Shown one piece after another: positions 33,518 to 42,110 of a stretch of 64,000 nucleotides of DNA. The notes under the pieces are model-generated. The model did no database searches. It was not told the DNA's origin and was given only the letters and a program-made list of their open reading frames with translations. The first letter of the stretch is position 1, and the number at the start of each line of letters is the position of its first letter. The position numbers and the translations under genes were made by a program. The DNA lies in contig NZ_JACJJL010000008.1 of assembly GCF_016899955.1 (NCBI RefSeq), positions 62,001 to 126,000 of the forward strand, given 5' to 3'. The stretch is from Marseilla massiliensis (GTDB taxonomy: Bacteria > Bacteroidota > Bacteroidia > Bacteroidales > Bacteroidaceae).

Positions 33518-34485
33518 GTACGGCTTTCTCCAATATCGTACCCGGTTTTCTCATAAAGGACTACGATGGGGAGCCGTTCAATATACTGACGGATGAAAAC
33601 TACGGATTCCTGCTCGCCTCATACCGGAAATATGCGGAACTCATGGGGGTAAAAGCCCATCATGTCCCCGGAAGGAATATCGGGGAAAGCATCAACCAGC
33701 TGGTATATGACATGGAAACCCTGCTCAAGGACAATGTGGGTGTCAACATAGAACAAAATCAGCAACACCTGTATTTCAACCTGTGGAAATACCACCAATG
33801 GGGAGAATATACGCTGTACTATTTCCCCGTAAAATTCGTGGAAGCACTAAACCCGGTCTTGAAACGGATCTCAATATCATTCATCTGCGATATGGCTAAT
33901 GCCAATGGAATCGCCACGATACTGGACGGTGAAGAAACGGACATGGTACTCGACTGGCTTGAAACGGCGGAATGGGACGAACCTGAAACCGACACACGGA
34001 ACAGGCTCGCCACAATCCGTTCATACAGGAAAGGGAAAGTCCGCAGGTTGCTGAAACGGGTGGAAAAGACATCCTATTACAAGAATCTACCCGCCGCCAT
34101 ACGGAAATATTCCCCGAAGGACAAATGGGAAACGATCCTGCTGGAACTGATGACAGAGGGAGTGCAGTTTCTCTTTCCGGAAAAACCGATCATGCACTAC
34201 TGCTATGACCCGTACTTCGAGGAGGAACCGGATTACTGGCCGATGGGACTTGACAGACAGATACGGATAGCTTATGACATCTATGATATTGTAACGGAAA
34301 GCCTTGAAAACCAATATAATTCAGAGAGACAAGAAACATATGACCTGATTCCCGTCACCACAATGAAAATATCACCGGAAACTGACAGCCTGTTCAGAAT
34401 GGAAGACGATTATCCCGAACGTTTTTTCAGATGGGCGGACAAATTCATAAACCATATATCGAATAAAGAAGATGGAAAAGAATGA
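33511..34485 (+). CDS. PRTRC system protein F (start uncertain)
   Basis: About 324 residues beginning near FLSTAFSNIVPGFLIKDYDG. It is rich in aromatic residues (YCYDPYFEEEPDYWPMGLDR) and helical, with no known motif; by place (between C and B) and composition it fits PRTRC protein F. The frame is open back to an ATG at 33310 inside protein C, but upstream of 33511 the sequence looks like a shadow frame, so the true N terminus is probably the 33350 frame via slippage at T6, or an ATG at 33382. It overlaps protein B by 14 bases. Confidence 0.7.
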   Translation, partial: FLSTAFSNIVPGFLIKDYDGEPFNILTDENYGFLLASYRKYAELMGVKAHHVPGRNIGESINQLVYDMETLLKDNVGVNIEQNQQHLYFNLWKYHQWGEYTLYYFPVKFVEALNPVLKRISISFICDMANANGIATILDGEETDMVLDWLETAEWDEPETDTRNRLATIRSYRKGKVRRLLKRVEKTSYYKNLPAAIRKYSPKDKWETILLELMTEGVQFLFPEKPIMHYCYDPYFEEEPDYWPMGLDRQIRIAYDIYDIVTESLENQYNSERQETYDLIPVTTMKISPETDSLFRMEDDYPERFFRWADKFINHISNKEDGKE

Positions 34486-35170
34486 ACTTACGAATACGAT
34501 ACATACCACCCTTTGCCCCCGTGCGGTACTGATAGCTTACACCTATGCCCAGGACAAAAAGTATTTCCTGGAACAGCGGAGCATTGACGCGAAGGGAAGA
34601 ATGGGTGAAGGACACCCTGTAACTGTGGAATTCATGAATGAACTGGTACGCAACTACTCGGAAACATACAGCGGAACGCCGTATGGCAGACTGCCGTCCA
34701 ATCTGCTGTATGCGGACACACGTAAGGGAAGCGAGGAATACATCTGGTACAATCCTCCCGGGAAACGGATGATGTATTTCGTGGAAAATCTCGGAATCGA
34801 GAACGCGCAATACAACCTGCCTGGCATAATCTATCAGGCCAAAGAAACACAGCTGGATGTTTATGCCTATAAGGACAACCTGCCTGACATGGAGACGGCA
34901 CTATATGCGGCGCCTCTGTTCAACGTGACAGGCTCAAGCGTGTGTCTCGGTTCGGCAAGAATAGAGAAACCCCGGAACCTGACCTATGCGAACCTGCTCG
35001 AATACTGGGAAAAGAAATTCTGGCTGACGGAATTCACCCACCTGGGAGGAAACGGAAACCCGACAAAGTCAAACCTCGTGCTGGTGACAAAGGCGGCACG
35101 GGACAGGGATTTCAACCTCGACGAACTGAAACCGTTGAACAATATGAAACTTAAAGACATACTGAAATGA
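34472..35170 (+). CDS. PRTRC system protein B
   Basis: A 232-residue protein (MEKNELTNTIHTTLCPRAVL...) with the layout of PRTRC protein B: an N-terminal beta-rich part (YFLEQRSIDAKGRM), PSNLLYADTR and YIWYNPPGKRMMYF in the middle, and a C-terminal W-rich helix (LLEYWEKKFWLTEF). No catalytic motif is known. It overlaps protein F by 14 bases and the ThiF gene by 4 (ATGA). Confidence 0.82.
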   Translation: MEKNELTNTIHTTLCPRAVLIAYTYAQDKKYFLEQRSIDAKGRMGEGHPVTVEFMNELVRNYSETYSGTPYGRLPSNLLYADTRKGSEEYIWYNPPGKRMMYFVENLGIENAQYNLPGIIYQAKETQLDVYAYKDNLPDMETALYAAPLFNVTGSSVCLGSARIEKPRNLTYANLLEYWEKKFWLTEFTHLGGNGNPTKSNLVLVTKAARDRDFNLDELKPLNNMKLKDILK

Positions 35171-35955
35171 AAAGGGTACATTACATCGACAACTATCTCA
35201 TAAACCCGCAGCATCCGGTGACGGTAAACCTTATCGGAGCGGGAGGAACAGGCTCGCAGGTGCTTACCTGTCTGGCAAGGCTCGACACGGCACTCAGGGG
35301 ACTCGGACACCCCGGACTGTTCATAACCGTGTATGATTCCGACATCGTGACGGAAGCCAACATCGGGCGGCAGCTCTTCAGTCCATCGGACATCGGACTG
35401 AACAAGGCGCAGTGTCTCGTCACACGCATAAACAACTTCTTCGGCAACGACTGGAAGGCGATACCGGACATCTATCCGACAATCATGAAGGACACCAGAC
35501 GGGAAAACCTGGCCAACATCACAATCACCTGTACGGACAACATCAAATCCCGGCTCGACCTCTGGAACATACTGAAAGCCGTGCCTATATCAGAATACAG
35601 AAGCCACGAAACGCCCCTGTACTGGATGGACTTCGGGAATACGCAGGACACGGGACAAGTCATCCTCGGAACCGTGCCGAAGAAAATCAGGCAACCGGCA
35701 TCCAAACTGTACGAGACAGTCGAATCGCTGAAGGTAATCACCCGCTATGTGAAATATGAGAAAGTTAAGGAGAAAGACTCCGGACCGAGCTGCTCGCTGG
35801 CGGAGGCTCTGGAGAAGCAGGACCTGTTCATTAACTCCACGCTGGCACAGCTCGGCTGTAACATTCTGTGGAAGATGTTCCGTAATGGCATGATCGAACA
35901 TCACGGACTGTACTTGAACCTTTCCACCATGAAAATGAATCCGATAACTGTATAA
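35167..35955 (+). CDS. PRTRC system ThiF/E1-like adenylyltransferase
   Basis: A 262-residue E1/ThiF-fold enzyme. The nucleotide-binding loop NLIGAGGTGSQVL is at about residue 19, YDSDIVTEANIGRQLF supplies the acidic residue and conserved Arg, and the helical region NKAQCLVTRINNFF follows. It probably adenylates the C-terminal Gly of a ubiquitin-like protein, for which PRTRC protein C is the obvious candidate. A Cys-containing segment (SGPSCSLAEALEKQ) near residue 210 could be involved in transfer but is not proven. Last gene of the cassette. Confidence 0.88.
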   Translation: MKRVHYIDNYLINPQHPVTVNLIGAGGTGSQVLTCLARLDTALRGLGHPGLFITVYDSDIVTEANIGRQLFSPSDIGLNKAQCLVTRINNFFGNDWKAIPDIYPTIMKDTRRENLANITITCTDNIKSRLDLWNILKAVPISEYRSHETPLYWMDFGNTQDTGQVILGTVPKKIRQPASKLYETVESLKVITRYVKYEKVKEKDSGPSCSLAEALEKQDLFINSTLAQLGCNILWKMFRNGMIEHHGLYLNLSTMKMNPITV

Positions 35956-36027
35956 TATAAAAGCGTTTCCATATGATTAAAAGATAAAAAGAACTTGGAA
36001 AATAATCCTGAAAACTGATATTTTCCG

Positions 36028-36035
36028 TAACTTTG
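36028..36035 (+). promoter_or_regulatory. Promoter -7 box of the AraC gene
   Basis: TAACTTTG matches the Bacteroides -7 consensus and lies 30 bases before the AraC ATG. An overlapping inverted repeat GGAAAAT (35997-36003)/ATTTTCC (36020-36026) may be the terminator of the upstream PRTRC operon or an operator. Confidence 0.6.
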
Positions 36036-36065
36036 CAAACAGAAATCATTAAGCATAATATAAAA

Positions 36066-37172
36066 ATGGAACCATCATTATACAGCTATTCACTTATTTT
36101 TGCGCTGCCGTTGATGTTATTCTTCGGCGTTTACTTACTATTATTCAAAATGCCGGAAAAGAGCATTTTCAGGAACTATCTGCGTTCCCGCCGGATTATG
36201 GGTGTGGCCATGCTGTTGCTCGCGGTGAACTATTCCGTACATTTCTTTTTCGGAATCAGGTTCAAGAATGCCGATGCTGCCATTCTGATGAACCTTTCAA
36301 CCTACTTCCTGTGCTACTGGCTTTTCAGTTCGGCACTCACAATTCTGTTAGACCGTTTTTACATAACGAAACGTCGATTATGCACACATATCAGTCTTTG
36401 GATTATATATTCTATTCTTTCCTGTATTGTATTGCTGCTACTGCCGAAAGGAATCTTCCAGACGGTTGCATTGCTGGTTCTGGCTGCTTGGCTGGTCATT
36501 TATGGATTGGTTCTGGCTTGCAGACTTCTTCGGGCTTATAATAAGGCGATCCGGATTTTTGAAGACACTCAAGCGGATGACATCGACGCGTATATCAAAT
36601 GGCTTTCCATATTCACTTACTGGGCTATTATCTTCGGTGTCGGATGCGGACTATTGACATTCCTTCCAGATAAATATGTTTACATCTGGATTCTGTCATC
36701 GATACCGTTCTACAGCTACCTGTTTTATTCTTACCAGAACTATATGATATTTTATGAACAGGTTGAACGTACTTTGGAGATAGGAAATGAACCGGTTGAA
36801 GAAGTAAAGGCTGAATCAGAAAAGGAATTGCCTAAATATTTTGAAAACATCGAGAACAATCTGATTCCATGGCTGGAGCGTAACGGTTACACGCAGCCGG
36901 GGCTAACCATACAGGATTTGACACAAATGCTCGATACAAACAGAACATATCTGATTGCTTATATAAAGGAGAAATATAAGGTCTCATTCTGTGAATGGAT
37001 AACCGGACTAAGACTGGAATACGCCAAAAAACTACTGAAGGGACATCCCGAAATGAGTGTGCAGAAATTGGCTGAATCATCAGGCTTCTTATCCCGTAGT
37101 TACTTCATCAAATCTTTTACCAAGAAAGAAGGATACACACCGGCCAAGTGGAGAAAAGCCAATATGGAGTAA
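36066..37172 (+). CDS. Membrane-embedded AraC-family regulator
   Basis: A 368-residue protein. The N-terminal ~240 residues have about seven membrane helices (for example FALPLMLFFGVYLLLF, GVAMLLLAVNYSVHFFF, WIIYSILSCIVLLLLP, LLVLAAWLVIYGLVLAC). The C-terminal ~100 residues are an AraC-type double helix-turn-helix (LTIQDLTQMLDTNRTYLIAY..., SVQKLAESSGFLSRSYFIKS). The regulator probably senses an envelope signal and acts on nearby promoters. Start set at the ATG 36066; a TTG at 36033 lies within the promoter. It precedes a four-copy direct-repeat array and the adhesin/eCIS genes. Confidence 0.87.
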   Translation: MEPSLYSYSLIFALPLMLFFGVYLLLFKMPEKSIFRNYLRSRRIMGVAMLLLAVNYSVHFFFGIRFKNADAAILMNLSTYFLCYWLFSSALTILLDRFYITKRRLCTHISLWIIYSILSCIVLLLLPKGIFQTVALLVLAAWLVIYGLVLACRLLRAYNKAIRIFEDTQADDIDAYIKWLSIFTYWAIIFGVGCGLLTFLPDKYVYIWILSSIPFYSYLFYSYQNYMIFYEQVERTLEIGNEPVEEVKAESEKELPKYFENIENNLIPWLERNGYTQPGLTIQDLTQMLDTNRTYLIAYIKEKYKVSFCEWITGLRLEYAKKLLKGHPEMSVQKLAESSGFLSRSYFIKSFTKKEGYTPAKWRKANME

Positions 37173-37204
37173 TTTTATGATAAAACCAGAATTTTCTATT
37201 GACT

Positions 37205-37288
37205 AAAAGTGCTCTATTGACAAAATAAAAGTGCTCAATCAGCAAAAAAGTGCTCATACAACAATTTGAAAAGTGCTCAATCGGCAAA
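37205..37288 (+). repeat. Four direct repeats, AAAAGTGCTC-type operator array
   Basis: AAAAGTGCTC occurs at 37205, 37227, 37246 and 37269 (starts), spaced 22, 19 and 23 bases, each extending to a ~20-base unit of consensus AAAAGTGCTCWATYRRCAAA. The array lies between the AraC stop and the promoter of the next gene, about 55-130 bases upstream of its -33 box. It is most likely the AraC protein's binding region; this is inference. Confidence 0.7.
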
Positions 37289-37332
37289 TAGTATAAAACG
37301 CTAAAATTTTGCAGAAAAAGTTTTTGTAATAT

Positions 37333-37363
37333 TTTGGGCGCTGAATGGCATTTATTACCTTTG
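37333..37363 (+). promoter_or_regulatory. Promoter of the adhesin/eCIS block
   Basis: TTTG (37333-37336), 19 bases, then TACCTTTG (37356-37363): a textbook Bacteroides -33/-7 pair. The start codon of the DUF3575 gene lies at 37394, 30 bases downstream. It sits just after the direct-repeat array. Confidence 0.75.
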
Positions 37364-37393
37364 GGGAAGACAAAGATAATAATTCAAGTTTAT

Positions 37394-38494
37394 ATGAGCA
37401 GAAAAATCACTTTTCTTACCCTGTTTCTGTGGCTGACGGCAGTAACTTTTCCTGTCTTTGCGCAGCAGAAAGCAGACACGACCTACACCTTCCGCTTCGT
37501 GCCGCAGAAGGACATGTTCTATGTTCCCTGGAACGGCAATGACATGGAACTCGCCCGTCTGCTGGAGTGCATTGAAAGCAACAAGACGGACATTCTTGAC
37601 GGCAAGTTGCCGCTTTATGTCGATGGCTACTGCAATTCCTTGAATGGCGAAAAAGAAAACCTCGCGATAGCCAAAATTCGCTCGAACCGTGTGAAATCCG
37701 AACTGATTATCCGTGCGGAAATCAAGGAAGAAAACTTTATCACCCGCAACCATGCGACAGAGGGAGACTTTGTCACTGTGCGCCTAACGATGCCGGTCAA
37801 GGAAACAGCCGCGACGGATGCGGAAGCGGAAGCACGACGCAAGGCGGAAGCCGAACGACTGGAAGCCGAGAAGCGTGCCGAACAGGAACGACTTGCCGAA
37901 GAGCAGCGCAAAGCGGAAGAAGCCCGACTTGCCGCTGAAAAGGCAGAGGCAGAGAAAGCCGCTCAACAAAATACACTTGCCGACATGCCGTCGGAAACCA
38001 AAATCACAAATGATTATCATCTCTCCCTGCGTGCCAACCTGTTGCGCTGGGCTACCCTGACACCCGATTTAGGACTTGAATGGCGCATCTGCCCGTCGTG
38101 GGGCATTGCCGTAAACGGCTCGTGGACTTCTTGGACGTGGAGCGACAAGGACCGTCGCTATGCCCTCTTGGAAGTGGCTCCGGAAGTGCGTTACTACATG
38201 GGTGAGAAGAAAGCCTGGTATCTGGGTGCTATGTTCAAGGCCGGACAGTTCAACTACAAGCTCTCCGAAACAGGCAAGCAGGGCGACCTGATGGGTGGCG
38301 GCATCACTGCCGGCTACCAGCTGCGGCTGAACAAGGCATTAGATCTTGATTTCAACCTCGGCTTGGGCTACCTGAATGCCGACTATGAGAAATATGAAGT
38401 CATCGACGGTGTGCGCGTGCGCCGTGGCAACGAGACAAAGGACTGGTGGGGCCCCCTCAATGCCGGTGTGACATTGGTATGGAAGTTATTCTAA
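37394..38494 (+). CDS. OmpA-like/DUF3575 outer-membrane protein
   Basis: A 366-residue envelope protein: signal peptide (MSRKITFLTLFLWLTAVTFP), an OmpA-like N-terminal part (LYVDGYCNSLNGEKENLAIA, KIRSNRVKSELI), a long Ala/Glu/Arg coiled linker (about residues 145-195, AEARRKAEAERLEAEKRAEQ), and a C-terminal DUF3575 beta-barrel (SLRANLLRWATLTPDLGLEW to the terminal TLVWKLF). Proteins of this kind often sit beside Mfa/fimbrillin genes. The ATG at 37394 is supported by the promoter and the signal peptide. Confidence 0.85.
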   Translation: MSRKITFLTLFLWLTAVTFPVFAQQKADTTYTFRFVPQKDMFYVPWNGNDMELARLLECIESNKTDILDGKLPLYVDGYCNSLNGEKENLAIAKIRSNRVKSELIIRAEIKEENFITRNHATEGDFVTVRLTMPVKETAATDAEAEARRKAEAERLEAEKRAEQERLAEEQRKAEEARLAAEKAEAEKAAQQNTLADMPSETKITNDYHLSLRANLLRWATLTPDLGLEWRICPSWGIAVNGSWTSWTWSDKDRRYALLEVAPEVRYYMGEKKAWYLGAMFKAGQFNYKLSETGKQGDLMGGGITAGYQLRLNKALDLDFNLGLGYLNADYEKYEVIDGVRVRRGNETKDWWGPLNAGVTLVWKLF

Positions 38495-38510
38495 CTCGGA
38501 GGAATCGAAT

Positions 38511-39398
38511 ATGAAAGCAAGACAATATATAAATATGATGGGAATGGCAGCCGCCGTGCTGCTCTCTTCCTGCGTGAAGGACACGCTTTATGACACGCCG
38601 CATCCCGACTACGGGAAGATTGCGGTGACAGCCGACTGGTCGACCCGCGGTGAGGGCATCGACATACCTGCCACATGGACGGTCAACATGGGCGACTATA
38701 CGGGTACGGAGACTTCCGCCACCCATACACCCGACCATCTGTTTGCTCCGGGCAACTACACCCTTGCGGTGTGGAACCCAGCTGAAGGAATCACGGTAAG
38801 CGGCACCACCGCCACCGTTGCCGCAGCCACGGGAAACCGGGCAGGCACGGATGCCTTTGTGAACAATACTCCGGGATGGTTCTTCACCTATACGGAACAG
38901 TTGAGCATCGAGAAAGACAAGGACTATCCGCTGACCGCCGCAATGAAGCAGCAGGTACGCGAGCTGACGCTTGTCGTCGAACCGACGGGTGATGCCGCCG
39001 GACGCATCACGGAGATTATTGCCCATCTGACGGGTGCAGCCGGAACACTCGACTTCGCAACCGATACCTACGGAGCCGCTTCGAGCGTCGTACTGCCCTT
39101 CACCAAGATAACCGAAGGTGATGATGCCGGCAAGTGGAAAGCCACGGTGCGGCTGCTGGGTGTGACCGGCACGGAACAGTTGCTGACGGGCGAAATCCGC
39201 TATGCTGACGGCAACCCGACCCCCACCACGTTGAAAAGCGACCTTACGGAAGCTCTCAAGGAGTTCAACACCGGAAAGGGCGAATCGCTGACCCTCGGCG
39301 GAACGCTGGTTGAGACTCCCGAAGGCATGGAAGTGGACGGAGCCGGAATTACCGGCTGGGAAGAAGTGAAAGGTGATGATGTAAATGCCGATTTGTAA
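38511..39398 (+). CDS. FimB/Mfa2-like anchor lipoprotein
   Basis: A 295-residue lipoprotein: signal sequence with lipobox LLSSC at about residue 21, then CVKDTLYDTPHPDYGKIAVT and a beta-rich body. This resembles FimB/Mfa2 family proteins, which anchor or cap fimbriae on the outer surface. It begins 16 bases after the DUF3575 gene and 8 bases separate its stop from the fimbrillin start, so they share a transcript. An alternative is DUF5119. Confidence 0.75.
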   Translation: MKARQYINMMGMAAAVLLSSCVKDTLYDTPHPDYGKIAVTADWSTRGEGIDIPATWTVNMGDYTGTETSATHTPDHLFAPGNYTLAVWNPAEGITVSGTTATVAAATGNRAGTDAFVNNTPGWFFTYTEQLSIEKDKDYPLTAAMKQQVRELTLVVEPTGDAAGRITEIIAHLTGAAGTLDFATDTYGAASSVVLPFTKITEGDDAGKWKATVRLLGVTGTEQLLTGEIRYADGNPTPTTLKSDLTEALKEFNTGKGESLTLGGTLVETPEGMEVDGAGITGWEEVKGDDVNADL

Positions 39399-39406
39399 CT
39401 AATAAA

Positions 39407-40309
39407 ATGACAGATATAATGAAGACAAGATTTTTTGCACTTGCGGCGCTCGCCCTCGCACTGGCAGCCTGCAATAACGACAACGAGATTCTGAACAATG
39501 ACGGTCCCGTGGCCGCCCGGTTTATCGCCGACATCGCCCCTGCCACCCGCGCCAGCGGAACCACATGGACTGGCGGAGACCGCATCGGCGTCACCGACAT
39601 CGGCAACGATACTCGGTACGGCAACGTGCCTTTCATCCTGAAGAACGGGAAATTTGAGGCAGAAGAAAAGGTCATCTATATCGAAGATGTAAAGACCCAT
39701 ACTTTCCGCGCCTACTATCCGTACAACGCAGCGGGAGGCACCCTCGCAGCCACGACCGATGCCACGGCACAGCAGAACCAGCCTGCCATCGACTTCCTCT
39801 TTGCCTCAGGAGCCACGGGAGACAAAAACAGCCCGGTAGTGAGCTTCACCGACAAAACGAAGGATGGCGGTGCAGACAACTCCTTCCACCACCGCATGAG
39901 CCGGATAACCCTTACCATCGAGGCGGGCGACGGCGTGGATTTCAGTGTGATCAAGCCTGAACGTTACACGCTGGACGGATTGAAACTCACCGGTACGTTC
40001 AACACGGCCGACGGCATTGCCACCGCAGACGACGGGGCACAGACCGGAGAACTGACCATGGAGCTGGCCGATGGCAACCTCACGTCATCGGTCATCCTCT
40101 TCCCGCAGACAGCTGCATCCCTGCCGTTGAATGTGAATTACAGAAGTCAGAATTATCGTGCCACGCTCACCGTGCCCGAAGGCGCACTGAAGGCAGGCAA
40201 CAACTATACCTATACCGTCAAGGTACGCAATAGAGGCATTGAAGTCAGCCAAGCCACGATTGCGGCGTGGAACGAAATAGACGGCGGAGAAGTGGGTGCT
40301 GACCTGTAG
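39407..40309 (+). CDS. Fimbrillin family lipoprotein
   Basis: A 300-residue lipoprotein (LALALAACNND lipobox) with the fimbrillin family motifs ATRASGTTWTGGDRIGV and YYPYNAA, then HHRMSRITLTIEAGDGVDFS and a C-terminal AGNNYTYTVKVRNRGIEVSQ. This is the PF13149-type fimbrillin (Mfa-like). It probably forms a surface fimbrial subunit after proteolytic strand exchange. Met at 39407 or 39419 may be the start. Confidence 0.9.
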   Translation: MTDIMKTRFFALAALALALAACNNDNEILNNDGPVAARFIADIAPATRASGTTWTGGDRIGVTDIGNDTRYGNVPFILKNGKFEAEEKVIYIEDVKTHTFRAYYPYNAAGGTLAATTDATAQQNQPAIDFLFASGATGDKNSPVVSFTDKTKDGGADNSFHHRMSRITLTIEAGDGVDFSVIKPERYTLDGLKLTGTFNTADGIATADDGAQTGELTMELADGNLTSSVILFPQTAASLPLNVNYRSQNYRATLTVPEGALKAGNNYTYTVKVRNRGIEVSQATIAAWNEIDGGEVGADL

Positions 40310-40339
40310 TCAGATACGAACCGATAAACGATAAGGAAT

Positions 40340-42091
40340 ATGAACATCAGACATGCATTATACCTGATACCGGCAGCGGCGGTGCTGCTTTTTGCGGCGA
40401 CTGCCTGCACGCGGGATGACCTCGGCGGCGGCACGTTGCCCGAGGGCGAGTATCCATTGGTAATCCGCGCCACCGGCCTGCAAGCCGTGGCAACCCCTGC
40501 CTCCACCCGCGCCACCGTGGACGGCGACTGGCAGGGCATACAGACCGTAGCCCTCAGCGTGGGCGGCACGGTGAAGCAATACAATGTAACGGCATCCGAT
40601 GCAGACGGCTACCGCTCCGCCACCCTGAGCAGCGACACCGACCCGTTCTGGTGGACAAGCCGCGAGGACATCACCGTTTCGGCATGGTGGCCATACGGCA
40701 CCACGATGCCCGATGTGGTAGTAAAGGCAGACCAAAGCACGAGGGAAGGCTTCGAGGGCAGCGACTTCATCTCTGCCGAAGCCCAGGCAGTGCAGTTCGA
40801 CAACCCCACCTTGAAGTTCAGCCACCGCACGGCGCGTATAACGGTTCTTCTTAAACCGGGAGACGGCATCACGAGCGTGACGGGAGCCGATGTCTATGTG
40901 ACCGGCTTGAGCACGGATAACAACAATCCCGCCACTATCGAAACATACGCAGTGGGCGGCAACAGCTACGAGGCACTGACCGCCCCACAGACCGTTGCGA
41001 AAGGCGAGCCGTTCATCCGTGTGGAACTCGGCGGCGGCAACTTCTACTTCCGCCCGCAGAACGACGTCGTGCTGGAGGCGGGCAACCGCTATAAATATAC
41101 CGTCAATGTGAACGCCACCGGCCTGACGCTGGAGGGTTGCACTATCGGCGACTGGGCTGACGGCGGCGGCGAGAGCGGCGCAGCCGAGGATTTGGGCTAT
41201 AACTACGACACCAACACCAAGACCTACACGGTCTATAACGCAGACGGCCTGCTGGCATGGAACGAAGCTGCACAAAAAGACCAATCGATAAATTGTACCC
41301 TCTCCGCCGACATCAACATGGCGGGTAAGGAATGGACACGGATAGGCACAGACGAAAACAATTCATACAACGGTACCTTCGACGGTAACGGCAAGACCAT
41401 CACTGGGCTGACCGTCAATCAGTCGGAAAAAAACTATGCGGGTCTGTTCGGTTGTCTTGGTTCCGACGGCAAGGTGCAGAACCTGACGCTGGAAAATGTA
41501 CATATATCTGGTGTCTTCTACGTTGGCAGCGTAGTGGGAACAAACTTTGGTACCGTGAGCGGCTGCACCGCCTCTGGAAATATCACGGGAACTGAAAGCT
41601 GTATCGGTGGTGTGGTGGGACAGAACAAAGGCACCGTGACCGGCTGCACTGTCTCGGGCAACATTTCCAGCAACCAATATACCGGCGGTGTGGTGGGAGA
41701 AAACTTCGGCACTGTGAGCGCCTGCTACCATGCCACGGGAGATGTCACGGGAAATATCAACTATGTCGGCGGCGTGGTAGGATGGAACTATTACGGCACC
41801 GTGACCGCCTGTTACCATGTCAATGGAAATGTCACGGCAACTTACAACTGGGTCGGTAGCGTGGCGGGATTCAACGGCGGCGTCGGTAGTGTGACCGCCT
41901 GCTACTGGAACGACAGTCCTGATCCCGGTATCGGATACGACAATGGCAGCGGTCAAGCCACAAAAGTGGACGGCACAGACGTTACCTGGCAGACGGCAGT
42001 TGCCGCCATGAACACCGCCTTGCAGAGTGCCGGTTCAGAGTGGCGTTACAAACTCACCGGAGAACTGCCCACGCTGAAGAAAGAAGAATAA
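40340..42091 (+). CDS. Fimbrillin-GLUG surface protein 1
   Basis: A 583-residue lipoprotein (FAATACTRD). Residues ~40-270 are a fimbrillin-like domain (STRATVDGDWQGIQTVALSV, AWWPYGTTMPDV, HRTARITVLLKPGDGITSV); residues ~300-560 carry GLUG-type repeats (GGVVGQNKGTVTGCTVSGNI and GGVVGENFGTVSACYHATGD), a beta-solenoid adhesive motif. The DNA of these repeats is coding. The next gene is a clear paralogue. Surface adhesin, probably. Confidence 0.87.
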   Translation: MNIRHALYLIPAAAVLLFAATACTRDDLGGGTLPEGEYPLVIRATGLQAVATPASTRATVDGDWQGIQTVALSVGGTVKQYNVTASDADGYRSATLSSDTDPFWWTSREDITVSAWWPYGTTMPDVVVKADQSTREGFEGSDFISAEAQAVQFDNPTLKFSHRTARITVLLKPGDGITSVTGADVYVTGLSTDNNNPATIETYAVGGNSYEALTAPQTVAKGEPFIRVELGGGNFYFRPQNDVVLEAGNRYKYTVNVNATGLTLEGCTIGDWADGGGESGAAEDLGYNYDTNTKTYTVYNADGLLAWNEAAQKDQSINCTLSADINMAGKEWTRIGTDENNSYNGTFDGNGKTITGLTVNQSEKNYAGLFGCLGSDGKVQNLTLENVHISGVFYVGSVVGTNFGTVSGCTASGNITGTESCIGGVVGQNKGTVTGCTVSGNISSNQYTGGVVGENFGTVSACYHATGDVTGNINYVGGVVGWNYYGTVTACYHVNGNVTATYNWVGSVAGFNGGVGSVTACYWNDSPDPGIGYDNGSGQATKVDGTDVTWQTAVAAMNTALQSAGSEWRYKLTGELPTLKKEE

Positions 42092-42110
42092 CCCCTAAAC
42101 AACACACATC

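Noticed and set aside
37205-37288. Direct repeats as a CRISPR array or replication iterons
   Set aside because: Units are only 20 bases with no unique spacers of CRISPR size, and they lie in a promoter region next to a regulator gene with no replication gene nearby.
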